This document shows, piece by piece, positions 36,084 through 45,388 of a stretch of DNA of 64,000 bases; the first letter of the stretch is position 1, and each line of letters starts with the position of its first letter. This DNA is from Promicromonospora iranensis (lineage in GTDB: Bacteria; Actinomycetota; Actinomycetes; Actinomycetales; Cellulomonadaceae), in assembly GCF_028994775.1 (NCBI RefSeq), contig NZ_JAJQMN010000003.1, positions 62,001 to 126,000 of the forward strand, in the 5' to 3' direction. The notes beneath the pieces were generated by a model. It ran no database searches, was not told the DNA's origin, and worked only from the letters and a program-made list of their open reading frames with translations. The translations under genes and the position numbers were made by a program.

Positions 36084-39000
36084 CTATGGACCAGTCACGT
36101 GACCCGGCTCCTGCGGGGGCTGCCCCTGCTCGTGATGGTGGCGCTCGTCAGTCTCTCGGCGCAAGCGCTCAGCGGTTCGTGCGCGTGCAGCGGCCAGTAC
36201 CAGCGGGGTACGTTCCATGGGCCGCGGTCCAGGCCGCGCCACCGGGCGGGCTTGCGCACCGGTGACAGTGATGGCTCCCAGGGCTCGAGCGGCGATGGTC
36301 TGCGCGTCGCCACGCTCGCCCTCCTGAGGACCTGGCCCGAGCGGGTAGACAGGATCGGTGACCTGGTACCGATCGCGGTAGGCCACCACGTATCGCATCG
36401 CCGCCTTCCAGGTCTCGCGGGCTGGCCCATCTGGGGGTGGCGGAGTGATGGTCTCCATCCACAGCTCCGGACTCGACATCGCGTCCTCGACCAGGGCATC
36501 CAGGCGGGCAGAGATCAGATCGGACTGTCGGTACAGCCACGCCCGCACCAGCGGATCGGTCACCGGCCGGTCCCGGCCGACCGGTGCAGCGCCCGCCTCG
36601 GCCACACGATCGATGTTGGTGACCACGTCGGCCTGTGCCTGGTCGGTGATGCGGTCGGCGAGATGGTCGGTCATGACCTTGCGCACCGAGACGACGTCGA
36701 GCTGCTGCTGGCTCTCGGCGCCGGGCACGTGTCCGATGGTCTGGGCGACATGTTCGATCAGGGACCGCCACTGGTCCAGCTCGACCCGGCCGTAGAGGTG
36801 GTCGACCAGCGCACGCAGCTGCGGGATCTGCCGTTCGAAGTGGTCCAGGTCCCGGATGGTCTGCAAGTTGGGTTCCATCGCGAACCACGTCAACGGGATC
36901 GTCTCAGTCAGAGCGGTCGCGAAGGTTTCGGGGGCGCCGGTCGCCGTCTGGGCGGGGTCGGTCGCCAGGTCGAGCGCCCGGGCGTGGGCGGCTTCGCCGG
37001 GGGCGAGCATGGCCCAGACTCGGGCGGCGGCGGTGCGGCCGGCGGTGTCAGGGTCTAGGGCGACGATCAGGTTGCTCAGGTCCCGCCCGGTCGCGTCCCG
37101 CAGCGCCTGCAGGTGCATTCGCGTGATTCCCGTGCCACCTACGGCGACCGGCACGACTAGAAGTCCGGTCTGCTCCGCCAGGCGGGCGGCAGCCAGGTGG
37201 AGAGCGGCATGGTCCGTGGGCCCCTCGACCAGGACGGGCCGTGCGCCCGCGGCCAGGCGGGTGATGGCGTCGGGGTCCAGCCCGTACACGAGTTCGCTCT
37301 TGCGGTACGCCGCCGTCTCGGGGCTGTTCAGGTACTTCGGAGCACGCCCGTCCCCCGTGTCCGCCTCGGCGGGGTTGATCCGACCGATGACGCCCACGAC
37401 CTGCCCGGTCTGGTCCCGGTAGGGGAACACGATCCGGTTGCGGAACTTGTCGATGATCCGCCCGTTCCGGGTGCGGGTGACGACCCCGGCGGTCATGAGC
37501 TGGTCGGGCGTGTAGCCCAGGGTATGCAGGTGGTCAGTCAGACCGGTCCACGTTCCGGGGGCAACACCCCACTCTGCGCCGGTCAGGCCGCGGCTGTCCA
37601 TGTACCGGGCGGCCCAGGGTTGTGTGGGCTTCTGCCGGGTCCACCAGGCCCAGGCGTGCCCGGTGATCTCGACGACCAGGTCCCGCTCCCCCGCATCAAC
37701 CAGCACCCACCCCTGGTCGCCGGTGGCAGGCTCGTGATCCGCACCACCCGGAGCGGGCCCGGCTGCGGCGTCACCGCCTGCCTGCGGGTCGCCCGGTTGC
37801 CCGGTCTCGTACACGGTCGTCGCACCGACCGGGGCGCCATCTGTGTTCGCGCCGTCCGTCGAGGTGGTGGGCGTGACGGTGGCCCAGAGGAACTCGTCGG
37901 TGGTGTCGGGCGCGGTCGTGATCCAGGCCGGCAGTCCGCGCTCGTCATGGTCGTGGGCACGGGGTAGGCCGATGCGGTAGTGCAGGACCTTCGCGTTCGA
38001 CCTCGCGTCCCCGAACCCTGTCCCGGCCGCCCGGCAGATCACGGTCTCCGGGTCGGTGCCTGCAGCCTCGTGCATCGACAGGCGCTTGGCCAGCACCGGC
38101 CACACCTCGTCTGCGAGCACCAGGTCCGCCATCCGCTCGGGCAGCACCGACCGCACAGCTTCGGCCAGGCGTCCGATGCGGTCGGGCTCGAGGAAGGCGA
38201 GGTAGGCGTCCTCGTACTCGGGGACCAGGCGGGCCAAAGAGTGCGCGTGGTCCCACTCGTCTTCGATCACCCGCGACGCGGACAGTTCTCCCCCGTCGCG
38301 GTCCAGGACGCCCTCGAGCGCGTTCAGGACCGCGCGCTCGGTGTTCGGTTGACGGTGCGGGTCGAGGTCGAGGACGTCGTCGGTCTCGACATAGACCCGG
38401 TTCGAGTCAGCTCCGCGGGTGATGGCGGTGTAGAGCTCGTTGCGGGTCATGCCAACGCCGACCATCGCGTGGGAGGTGTCGACGGTCATGCCCTGGACCC
38501 GGTGGATCGTCGCGGCGTACCCGAGCTCGACATGTTCGGTCACGTAGTCCGCCGACAGGACGACCGTGGCCCCGGTCTCCAGGTGCTGAGCCTGCAGCGC
38601 ACCGTCGGCACCACGGGCGGTCACGCGCCACAGGTCACCGTTCTTGACCCAGCCGCGAGCCCAACCGATGTGCCCGTCCTCGTCCTCGGCGTGCAGGTGG
38701 CGGTTGTTCAGGCGGGTCACGATCACGTCCCCGACCCCGGCCCGGTTCTCGTCATGCAGGACCACGCCGTCGTCCTCGACCTCCCCGCGGGTCACCCGGT
38801 GCAGGCGGGCCCGGGCCGAGAGCTCGGTCACCAGCGTGTTGGTCGCCGCGATCATGATCGTCTTACGACCGTGGTCGGAGTCGGTGATCCAGTTCGCGAA
38901 CATCTCCTCTGCCATCGCCGCCGCCGACCCACCCTGCGTGCGGCGGCCGATGATGTAGAAGTCCAGGCCCCGGTGGTCACCCTCGCGCAGCCGCAGGGAC

Positions 39001-41423
39001 GCGTCGGCTTCGCCGGGGGTGTGGAAGCGGTGGATGTGCGTCAGCTCGACTGCCCCGGACTGCTGGGTGATCAGCCGCAGGGCGCCGCCGGCGGCGACGG
39101 CGCTGAGCTGGGCCGGGTCCCCGAGCAACCGCACGCTGCCGCCGGCTTGCTGGGTGATGGTCAGGACGTCGGCCAGGGCGAGGGTCCCGGCAAGGCTGGC
39201 CTCGTCGACCAGCACGACCGTGCCGGGCTCCACCGCCAGCCGTTCCCGCAGGCGCTCACCGCCCTTGCCCCGGCCGGCCAGGAGGAACATGTCCAGGGTC
39301 TCCGCCGTGATCCCGTCACCGAGATGCGCGCCGAGGACCTCCGCGGCGGCGGCCGACGGCGCCAGGGCGATGAGCTTGCCGCCGGAGTCCTGAACCGCGT
39401 CCGCGAAAGCGCGCATGGCGGTGGTCTTCCCGGTCCCGGCCGGGCCGATCCCCGCCGCCAGGACCGTGCTGGCCGTGAAGTGCGCCACGAGGTCCCGCTG
39501 CCCGGCGTTCAGGACCCGACCCTGGTCGACCCGGACCCGCTCGATCGAAGCCTCCACTGTGCTTGGGCTGATGACCAGGCCGCCGGGGGTGCCGGCGGCG
39601 GCCAGGAGACGGTCTTCGGCTTCCAGGACCGCCAGGGAGGTGTACTTGGTGGAGCCGTGGACGAAGTAGACGCTCTCGCCGTCCTTGCGGCGCATCACGT
39701 CCGGAGGCTCGTTCACGTCCGGTGGAGTGACCTGCAAGCTGGCGGCCACGGCGTACCCGGAGATCGTCGCAGCCAACGCGAGCAGGTCCGTCCCGATGGG
39801 GGCGTGGTCGCGGGCCAGGCGGGTTGCCTCGGCCTGCAGGTGGTACGTCGTCCAGGTCGACCGCTTGCCGGCCACGTTCGTCAGGCACGCGCCCACCAGG
39901 TCACCCTGGGTAAGCACCTGTCCGGCCAGTTCCGTGAGCACGGTCTGGCGTCGCGCGGGGCTCGTCCACCGCAGCGGTCGGAAGACCTGCGCGCGGGGCC
40001 ACACGGTCGCGAGCCGGCTGACCGCGTCCGTGACATCCTGGGCCGCCCACCGGGCGATCCCCCGCGCGGCCAGGTCCTGCGCGACAGCGGCCCACAAGTC
40101 GCCCGGCTCGTCCACCACGACCCGGCCCTCCCCCAGCTCGGGTCGCAGGGCCGTGGTGAGCATGCCGGTCACCGCCGCCCGGCCGCCCAAGACGTTGGCG
40201 GCGACGCCGGCCCACTGCGGGAGCCGGTCACGCAGCCCGACCGGTACCCCCTTGCCCGGACGGGTGTCCAGGTTGGCCTGCTGCGTCAGCCCGAACGCGG
40301 CCTCCGTCGCCGGCTCGTGCCCATGCATGGCGCGATACGCGGCCCGCAGGCTCTCGTACGACTCCACGATCGCGGCCCGCCGCCGCGAGAACACGTCCCG
40401 CACCGTCTTCGGGACCCCCACGATCTCGCGCACACCCTGCTTGCCCCGGCCCCGGGACTCGGTATGGAACGCGACCCCGAGCCGCTCGACCAGCAGCTGC
40501 TCGATCCGCGTGTTGTACCGCTCGGAGGCCGCGACCTTCAGACCCAGCAGCACCCGCCCGTCCAGGGCCCGCCACCCACCATCCACGCCGAGCACCTTCG
40601 TCGCCACGGCGACATGGGTATGCAGGTTCGGGTCCCCCGTGCGGGAGTCGAGATGGTCGAACGCGACCGCCGTCAGACCATGGGTATCGATCTGCCGCAC
40701 ACCACCCGCACCGCCACGCGTGAGCGCAGCCTCGGACTCGATCCACGCCAGGGTGTCCTGCCAGGCGTCGGTGTGCGCCGTCGTGATCGCCTCCCGCGTG
40801 GCCGGGTCACCCAGACCCCACAGCACGCTGATGCTCTTGGACGGCGTGAACACCAGGTCATACCCCGCCACCGCCCGCCGAGGCTGACCGCCCCGCTCGG
40901 CCAACCACCGCGCCACCTCCTCATCGCTCAACGGGCCACCACCCCCGGTGTCGCCCTTCCGTGTCGCCAGGGCCCGGCCCACCTCCCAGCGGAGCCGGTC
41001 GCGCTCGACACCCGGCTCCGGCGGACGGTCGTTCTCGCGCGCAAACCGAGCGAATGCAGCCTCCAACCCCGCCCGGTAGTCGTCATCCTGCGCGCTCTCA
41101 AAGACCGGGAACGCCCGGCCCAACGCGCCTGCGCGGGCCGCGTCCTTCGTCGAGGCGCCGCGGGCCAGGGCCTCGAGCTCCAGCCGGCCGGCATCGGGGT
41201 GGCGGCCCTGCCCGAACAACGACTTCATCTGCCGCTCCAGCACCCGGCCCGAGACCCCGAGCTGCTCCGTGCCGGTGCCGACCCACCGGCCGGGCGGGTT
41301 GCCGTGCTGCATGTAGTAGTCCGTCAACGACACCCCGCGACCCCGCGGCACGTCCCCCGACGCGACCTGCTGCGTCAGGTACGTGTACCCACTACCCGCG
41401 CTCAGCACATGCACCGTCATCAT
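36084..41423 (-). CDS. MobF (TrwC/TraI-type) relaxase-helicase fused to a DnaG/Toprim primase module
   Basis: 1,779 residues from the ATG at 41423 (GGATGTGGGGGAC upstream; a second ATG follows at once). The relaxase domain has N-terminal tyrosines in SLTDYYMQHG and the HUH metal site in DPNLHTHVAVATKV at about residue 268. The SF1 helicase shows Walker A GIGPAGTGKTTAM near 658, Walker B VVLVDEASLAG and the late motif YAATIHRVQGMTV near 975. From about 1,200 on, GRIIDKFRNRIVFPYRD, APKYLNSPET and the Toprim VLVEGPTDHAAL (near 1,400) with VALDPDTAG match the DnaG core. It would nick oriT, unwind and perhaps prime the transferred strand. No type IV secretion genes are nearby. Confidence 0.95.
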   Translation of the reverse strand: MMTVHVLSAGSGYTYLTQQVASGDVPRGRGVSLTDYYMQHGNPPGRWVGTGTEQLGVSGRVLERQMKSLFGQGRHPDAGRLELEALARGASTKDAARAGALGRAFPVFESAQDDDYRAGLEAAFARFARENDRPPEPGVERDRLRWEVGRALATRKGDTGGGGPLSDEEVARWLAERGGQPRRAVAGYDLVFTPSKSISVLWGLGDPATREAITTAHTDAWQDTLAWIESEAALTRGGAGGVRQIDTHGLTAVAFDHLDSRTGDPNLHTHVAVATKVLGVDGGWRALDGRVLLGLKVAASERYNTRIEQLLVERLGVAFHTESRGRGKQGVREIVGVPKTVRDVFSRRRAAIVESYESLRAAYRAMHGHEPATEAAFGLTQQANLDTRPGKGVPVGLRDRLPQWAGVAANVLGGRAAVTGMLTTALRPELGEGRVVVDEPGDLWAAVAQDLAARGIARWAAQDVTDAVSRLATVWPRAQVFRPLRWTSPARRQTVLTELAGQVLTQGDLVGACLTNVAGKRSTWTTYHLQAEATRLARDHAPIGTDLLALAATISGYAVAASLQVTPPDVNEPPDVMRRKDGESVYFVHGSTKYTSLAVLEAEDRLLAAAGTPGGLVISPSTVEASIERVRVDQGRVLNAGQRDLVAHFTASTVLAAGIGPAGTGKTTAMRAFADAVQDSGGKLIALAPSAAAAEVLGAHLGDGITAETLDMFLLAGRGKGGERLRERLAVEPGTVVLVDEASLAGTLALADVLTITQQAGGSVRLLGDPAQLSAVAAGGALRLITQQSGAVELTHIHRFHTPGEADASLRLREGDHRGLDFYIIGRRTQGGSAAAMAEEMFANWITDSDHGRKTIMIAATNTLVTELSARARLHRVTRGEVEDDGVVLHDENRAGVGDVIVTRLNNRHLHAEDEDGHIGWARGWVKNGDLWRVTARGADGALQAQHLETGATVVLSADYVTEHVELGYAATIHRVQGMTVDTSHAMVGVGMTRNELYTAITRGADSNRVYVETDDVLDLDPHRQPNTERAVLNALEGVLDRDGGELSASRVIEDEWDHAHSLARLVPEYEDAYLAFLEPDRIGRLAEAVRSVLPERMADLVLADEVWPVLAKRLSMHEAAGTDPETVICRAAGTGFGDARSNAKVLHYRIGLPRAHDHDERGLPAWITTAPDTTDEFLWATVTPTTSTDGANTDGAPVGATTVYETGQPGDPQAGGDAAAGPAPGGADHEPATGDQGWVLVDAGERDLVVEITGHAWAWWTRQKPTQPWAARYMDSRGLTGAEWGVAPGTWTGLTDHLHTLGYTPDQLMTAGVVTRTRNGRIIDKFRNRIVFPYRDQTGQVVGVIGRINPAEADTGDGRAPKYLNSPETAAYRKSELVYGLDPDAITRLAAGARPVLVEGPTDHAALHLAAARLAEQTGLLVVPVAVGGTGITRMHLQALRDATGRDLSNLIVALDPDTAGRTAAARVWAMLAPGEAAHARALDLATDPAQTATGAPETFATALTETIPLTWFAMEPNLQTIRDLDHFERQIPQLRALVDHLYGRVELDQWRSLIEHVAQTIGHVPGAESQQQLDVVSVRKVMTDHLADRITDQAQADVVTNIDRVAEAGAAPVGRDRPVTDPLVRAWLYRQSDLISARLDALVEDAMSSPELWMETITPPPPDGPARETWKAAMRYVVAYRDRYQVTDPVYPLGPGPQEGERGDAQTIAARALGAITVTGAQARPVARPGPRPMERTPLVLAAARARTAERLRRETDERHHHEQGQPPQEPGHVTGP

Positions 41424-41507
41424 GTCCCCCACATCCCCCTTCCAGGCAGGACTGGAGCGGCTCAGCTCGGGGCTGATTCGGGACCGCTCACAGCGTTGTG
41501 CACTAGG

Positions 41508-41785
41508 TGTGTGGCCTTCGTCGGGCGGTCCGCGGGACCCGTTGTCCATCCGCTCGACTGCCCTAGCCGCGCAGCCGTGTCAGTCGCGCCGCCGTGTCAC
41601 GCGGTGTGCGTCGTCGCCCGCTCGTCCATCTCCGTCGCGGCTTGCCGGCCGTGTCCGTGCAGCCAGGTGCGGCAGGAACGTGGCGGCGGGGTCCCTCCGC
41701 AGGGCGCGAGCAATCCCCCGGGGCATGCAAAGAGACCGCCACCCCGAGAGGGATGCCTCAACGCCTACTCCGGCTGAGCCTGCTA
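41508..41785. repeat. Diverged direct repeat, copy 1 (upstream of the relaxase)
   Basis: Aligns with copy 2 at 42503-42785. The best block is GTCGGGCGGTCCGCGGGACC followed by TGTCCAT and GCCCTAG, and both copies end in GAGCAAT, then CATGC and a GAG(A/G)CCGCC element. No ORF is shared, so it is probably non-coding. Confidence 0.7.
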
Positions 41786-41840
41786 CTGGCGCAGCGGTCG
41801 TATTCAAGTGGTCCGAGTAGCGGCTGCGTAGGCTTGGGGC

Positions 41841-42278
41841 ATGGCTCGCATTCTCGTCACCGGAATGTCTGGCGCTGGTAAGTCGACGCTGCTTGAGGAG
41901 CTTGCTCGGCGCGGGCATCTCACCGTTGACACTGATTACGACGCCTGGGAGCTGTCCCGCGCGGTGTGGGACGAGCCTCGGATGAGTGAGCTTCTGGCTC
42001 GTCACGATGATGTGGTGGTCTCGGGAACGGCCGAGAACCAGGGCCGCTTCTATGACCGGTTCGAGCACGTCGTGCTGCTGAGTGCTCCGGTCGAGGTGCT
42101 GATCGAGCGCGTCGCGACCCGGACGAACAACCCGTATGGGCGCTCGGCGGATGAGCAGGCGGAGATTCGGCAGTACGTGGTGGAGGTTGAGCCGATGCTT
42201 CGCCGGGGCGCGACGGTCGAGTTTGATGGGCGTCGGCCGGTTGGTGAGTTGGCCCACGCGATCGAAGCGCTCCGATGA
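41841..42278 (+). CDS. Small P-loop kinase-like protein
   Basis: 145 residues. Walker A RILVTGMSGAGKST at the N-terminus, then DTDYDAWEL and a C-terminal lid-like RTNNPYGRSADEQAEI, the layout of adenylate/shikimate-type kinases. Substrate unknown. It lies between the two copies of the duplicated segment. Confidence 0.85.
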   Translation: MARILVTGMSGAGKSTLLEELARRGHLTVDTDYDAWELSRAVWDEPRMSELLARHDDVVVSGTAENQGRFYDRFEHVVLLSAPVEVLIERVATRTNNPYGRSADEQAEIRQYVVEVEPMLRRGATVEFDGRRPVGELAHAIEALR

Positions 42279-42284
42279 GCAGGG

Positions 42285-42510
42285 TCAGCGGGCGCGGTCG
42301 CTGATGTAGCCGCCCCAGTCGCAGGCGGCGAGGGCTGCCCAGCGTGCTGCGGTGCCGTCGGTGATGCCGATGAGTTCGGCGGACGGGAGCGGGAATGCTG
42401 GTGGCGAGGGCGAAGGTCGCAGCATGGCGGGAGTGACCGGAGCGGATGCCGTTGGCGACGAGTTTGTCGCGGAAGTTCTGACCTTCCTCCTCGATCTGCA
42501 AGAGGCGTGT
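42285..42510 (-). pseudogene. C-terminal remnant of a recombinase-like gene
   Basis: On the minus strand EEEGQNFRDKLVANGIRSGH, RHAATFALATSIP, then after a frame change LPSAELIGITDGTAARWAAL and DWGGYISDRAR. This resembles the C-terminal tail of a group of actinobacterial tyrosine-recombinase-like proteins, recalled from family memory. No catalytic domain remains and there is at least one frame break. The remnant ends where copy 2 of the direct repeat begins. Confidence 0.5.
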
Positions 42511-42785
42511 GGCGGTCGTCGGGCGGTCCGCGGGACCCGCTGTCCATTCGGTTGCCCTAGCCACGCAGCCGTACCAATCGTGCCGCCGTACCAATCGTGC
42601 CGCCGTGTCAGTTGCGCGGTGTGCGCCGTCGGATGCTTGGACGTCGCCGTCGCAGCACGTCGGCTATGCCCTTGCTGCCAGGTACCGGAGGGGCGCGGGC
42701 GGCCGGTTCCCTCTGGAGGGCGTGAGCAATCACTCCGGGCCATGCGAAGAGGCCGCCGTCCAGAGGGGATGACGGCCTCTGACCC
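42503..42785. repeat. Diverged direct repeat, copy 2
   Basis: Partner of 41508-41785. It contains an extra tandem CAATCGTGCCGCCGTA-type unit (about 42575-42605) and ends in a hairpin around 42748-42780 (AGAGGCCG ... CGGCCTCT) that is degenerate in copy 1. Confidence 0.7.
42748..42780. terminator. Hairpin at the end of repeat copy 2
   Basis: AGAGGCCGCCGTC pairs with GATGACGGCCTCT with one mismatch and one wobble. No long T-run. Terminator-like. Confidence 0.5.
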
Positions 42786-43492
42786 TGGCGTTACGGGCGA
42801 ACTACCCAGCTGAGGGCTTGGAGAGCGAGCCCCACGTGTCGGGCGCGCGCGCCGCGGATGACCTCCCATGGGAAAAGATCCTCCACACGCTCATGCCCCC
42901 CGAACACGTAACGTCACCCCGCCGGCCGCGGGCCGTCAGCCGCCCGCGCCGACCCAGGCGTGAACCGTGCAAGCGGCGTATTCGCGTGCCGGCGGGTTAC
43001 CTGGAGTCACGGTCACCAGCCACCAGGCGCACCACACGCGCGACGGCCCGAGCTGCCCGCGCACCAGCTATCAGATCGGAGCGCCGTCGATCCCCAATTC
43101 ACCCGCCAGATTCATTGGACGTGCTTCAACTTCGACCTAGTGTGTCGATATGACAAGTCTTGCCGGACTGATGATCAACGCTGCCTATGAGTTCCATGCC
43201 GGGATTGAAGCAAAGAGGGCGGCTTTTGAGCACACGTTCTCGGAACGCGTAGCCGTAGAAACGGGCCGCGCGATCCACGTGTAGATCTGGCATGCATTTT
43301 GAACTACCGGAGCGTCCGATCACCTTCCCAGTCGCAAGACCGAGGAAATGCCGACCACAGCTGAGATCAGCGATGGATATGAGGTCGAAGACATGACCCC
43401 TGCCATCTCTCTCGGCACGAGTTTCAGACTAGCCTCAAATGGCCTGTAAGTATCTCTGCAACCCCAGTTTGCGTTCTAGTGGAGGACATCCC
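42786..43492. other. Intergenic before the HEPN-type gene
   Basis: A 44-codon frame at 43150-43284 without a ribosome binding site is the only candidate gene. The sequence becomes visibly AT-richer from about 43140 on, marking a change of origin that includes the next gene. Confidence 0.4.
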
Positions 43493-44812
43493 GTGAGTAG
43501 TCCGATTGAACGATTGAACGCGGACCCTTCCTTGCCCGAGAAGCGAGTAAAAGTTCTACTGGAACGTGCATCGGCCGCAGGGATCAAGGCTGAAGTGCGA
43601 CGTGCCGAACACGTCTCGGGCGTGCGATCGCGCTCGTACGTAGTGCTGCAGCTGCCAAACGGTCGGCGCACGCGGCCGCTTGCCGTGTTTCCTCGGGACT
43701 TAGAAGGGTTGCTCGCGGTTGAGTTCGAGAAGTACATCGTGCTAGGTGACTACGTGGCCGTTGTGGACAAAGATTCAGGCGCCATCGAGGCTCAGGTGGT
43801 GGGACCGAGGATGGCGGGAAGATATGTAAGGGCGCTCCAGCAACTACCCGGCGTTGAGACCACCGCTGAGGGTGATCCGGAACCTGATAGTGAAGATTTT
43901 GAGGAAGCGACTGCAGCGGCGCGTAGGCCGCCCGACGAAAACTGGCGGCTTACAGTCGAGGACGAGGGAGTCGTAATTGAGATCTCCCCAGCATCGAACG
44001 ATTTTCAAGTCTTATTTCCGCCGGGTGTGACAGTCAAGATTAGAGGTGCCTCGACGTCCAGTCACGACGCCGCGCTTGAAGTGCTTGAACGCTACGCACG
44101 AGCCTTGCTTTTCGACTTCGACCTGGTATACGGGATTCCTGTACAGCTTGCGAAGCACAGGCGAGGAACCCGAACCCGCCGCCGCGAAATGCCGGAGCAT
44201 CCACCAAAGTTTCCCCGCAATGAGTATGCGGGGCAAGCGCTAGAACTTTACCAGTACGGTCGGGCCGCCACGGGCCTCCCGCTACTAGAATACTTGGCCT
44301 ACTACCAATCCGTGGAGTACTTCTTTCCCTTCTTTGCAAGAGAGCAGACAGTAAACTCCGTCCGGAGCCAGCTGCTACACCCCGGATTTGATGCCCGCAA
44401 TGACGCTACATTGAACCGCCTCATCAATCTCGCATCCCCCGCCGGCAGAGGCGGAATTGCGGAGCGAGAGCAACTTCGCGCCACTGTTCGCGCGTGCATT
44501 GATGACGCCGATCTGCGTGAGTTTATCGAGTCGTCGCCCGAGCATACAGAACATTTTTGCTCGAAGAACCAGGCAATCCGCGGAGTCGGTAGGATTCACC
44601 AGGATCCTAGCCAAAGCGACTTGCGGGATCAGGTGGCCGACCGCATATACGCAATAAGATGCCGAATTGTGCACTCAAAACAAGACGGTGGCGGCAACGG
44701 CGAAGAAGTTCTACTTCCGTCGAGCAGGGAGACTGAGTCGCTTCAAGCCGACATCGAGCTCCTTCGGCTGGTCGCGCAGCGGGCTCTCGTAGCCCGCGCG
44801 GCGCGTGCTTAA
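43493..44812 (+). CDS. Uncharacterised protein with C-terminal HEPN motif
   Basis: 439 residues from the GTG at 43493, preceded by GTGGAGGACATCCC; the frame is open to 43439. The C-terminal domain is helical and ends in ADRIYAIRCRIVHSKQDGG at about residue 390, an Rx4H HEPN active-site motif, followed by a long helix (ADIELLRLVAQRALVARAAR). LEYLAYYQSVEYFFPFFA is typical of Apea-like HEPN proteins. Base composition is AT-richer than its surroundings and a TTA codon occurs (QVLFPPG), both signs of recent transfer. Confidence 0.75.
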   Translation: MSSPIERLNADPSLPEKRVKVLLERASAAGIKAEVRRAEHVSGVRSRSYVVLQLPNGRRTRPLAVFPRDLEGLLAVEFEKYIVLGDYVAVVDKDSGAIEAQVVGPRMAGRYVRALQQLPGVETTAEGDPEPDSEDFEEATAAARRPPDENWRLTVEDEGVVIEISPASNDFQVLFPPGVTVKIRGASTSSHDAALEVLERYARALLFDFDLVYGIPVQLAKHRRGTRTRRREMPEHPPKFPRNEYAGQALELYQYGRAATGLPLLEYLAYYQSVEYFFPFFAREQTVNSVRSQLLHPGFDARNDATLNRLINLASPAGRGGIAEREQLRATVRACIDDADLREFIESSPEHTEHFCSKNQAIRGVGRIHQDPSQSDLRDQVADRIYAIRCRIVHSKQDGGGNGEEVLLPSSRETESLQADIELLRLVAQRALVARAARA

Positions 44813-44994
44813 TTGGCACCGGGCAGGCTCATCGACTTGGATGCGTCGCCTCGCACTCTGAAATAGCAGCCGTCCGCATAGCGCGACCCCACGCGAGCAC
44901 CATCCTCGAAGTGTGGCCACTCACAATGTCGGCCCCTGCGATCTTCACAGCAGCGCGCCACAGCATCGGCAATCTCATCATCACAGATGAACAT
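44809..44994 (-). CDS. Possible small Cys/His-rich protein
   Basis: 61 residues (MFICDDEIADAVARCCEDRR, then GRHCEWPHF), overlapping the 3' end of the HEPN-type gene by four bases. No ribosome binding site and no known family. Weak. Confidence 0.25.
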   Translation of the reverse strand: MFICDDEIADAVARCCEDRRGRHCEWPHFEDGARVGSRYADGCYFRVRGDASKSMSLPGAN

Positions 44995-45388
44995 CTACCG
45001 AGTACCAGCGAGCGAAGAACTGCCCGCCTCCAGCAGACCTGACGCGGTCCGTACACCGCGTCGAGGTGAGCGGCTAGCCCGGGGAGGCTGGCCCTTATTG
45101 GCCCTAACTTCCGCCAATCTGGCCCTAGTTAGGGCCAATAAGGGCCCATCCCGACCCCACACGAGCCCACTCCAGCATTACAATAAGACCAGGTCAGCAG
45201 CCATTTTCGGCCGGTTGGCCCGCATCACCCGATCGCCATCCGGCAAGGCTTCCAAACTAATTGCGTCCGTTCGGTTCCCCTCCCGCTCAGCCTGCGGAAG
45301 CCCGATCAGCTGTCTCCGACCTGGGCTTCGGGCGTTCTGCCCGCTGGGAGGGGCGCCGTATGTGATCCAGCAGCCGAGCCAGCCGCCG
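44995..45388. other. Intergenic containing the long inverted repeat
   Basis: No gene recognised. The structure is the repeat at 45090-45146. Confidence 0.45.
45090..45146. repeat. 20-bp perfect inverted repeat with nested palindrome
   Basis: GGCCCTTATTGGCCCTAACT at 45090-45109 and its exact complement at 45127-45146, separated by 17 bases. The right half also contains GGCCCTA-GT-TAGGGCC (45121-45136), so the element TTGGCCCTAA or close variants occur several times in both directions. It is not placed as a simple terminator of the gene at 43493-44812 (278 bases away). Confidence 0.8.

Noticed and set aside
37980-41777. 1,265-codon plus-strand open frame
   Set aside because: It lies opposite the relaxase gene, which has clear motifs. 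It is a shadow produced by high GC content.
43150-43284. 44-codon frame (MTSLAGLMINAAYEF...)
   Set aside because: No ribosome binding site, no recognisable family and no coupling to a neighbour.
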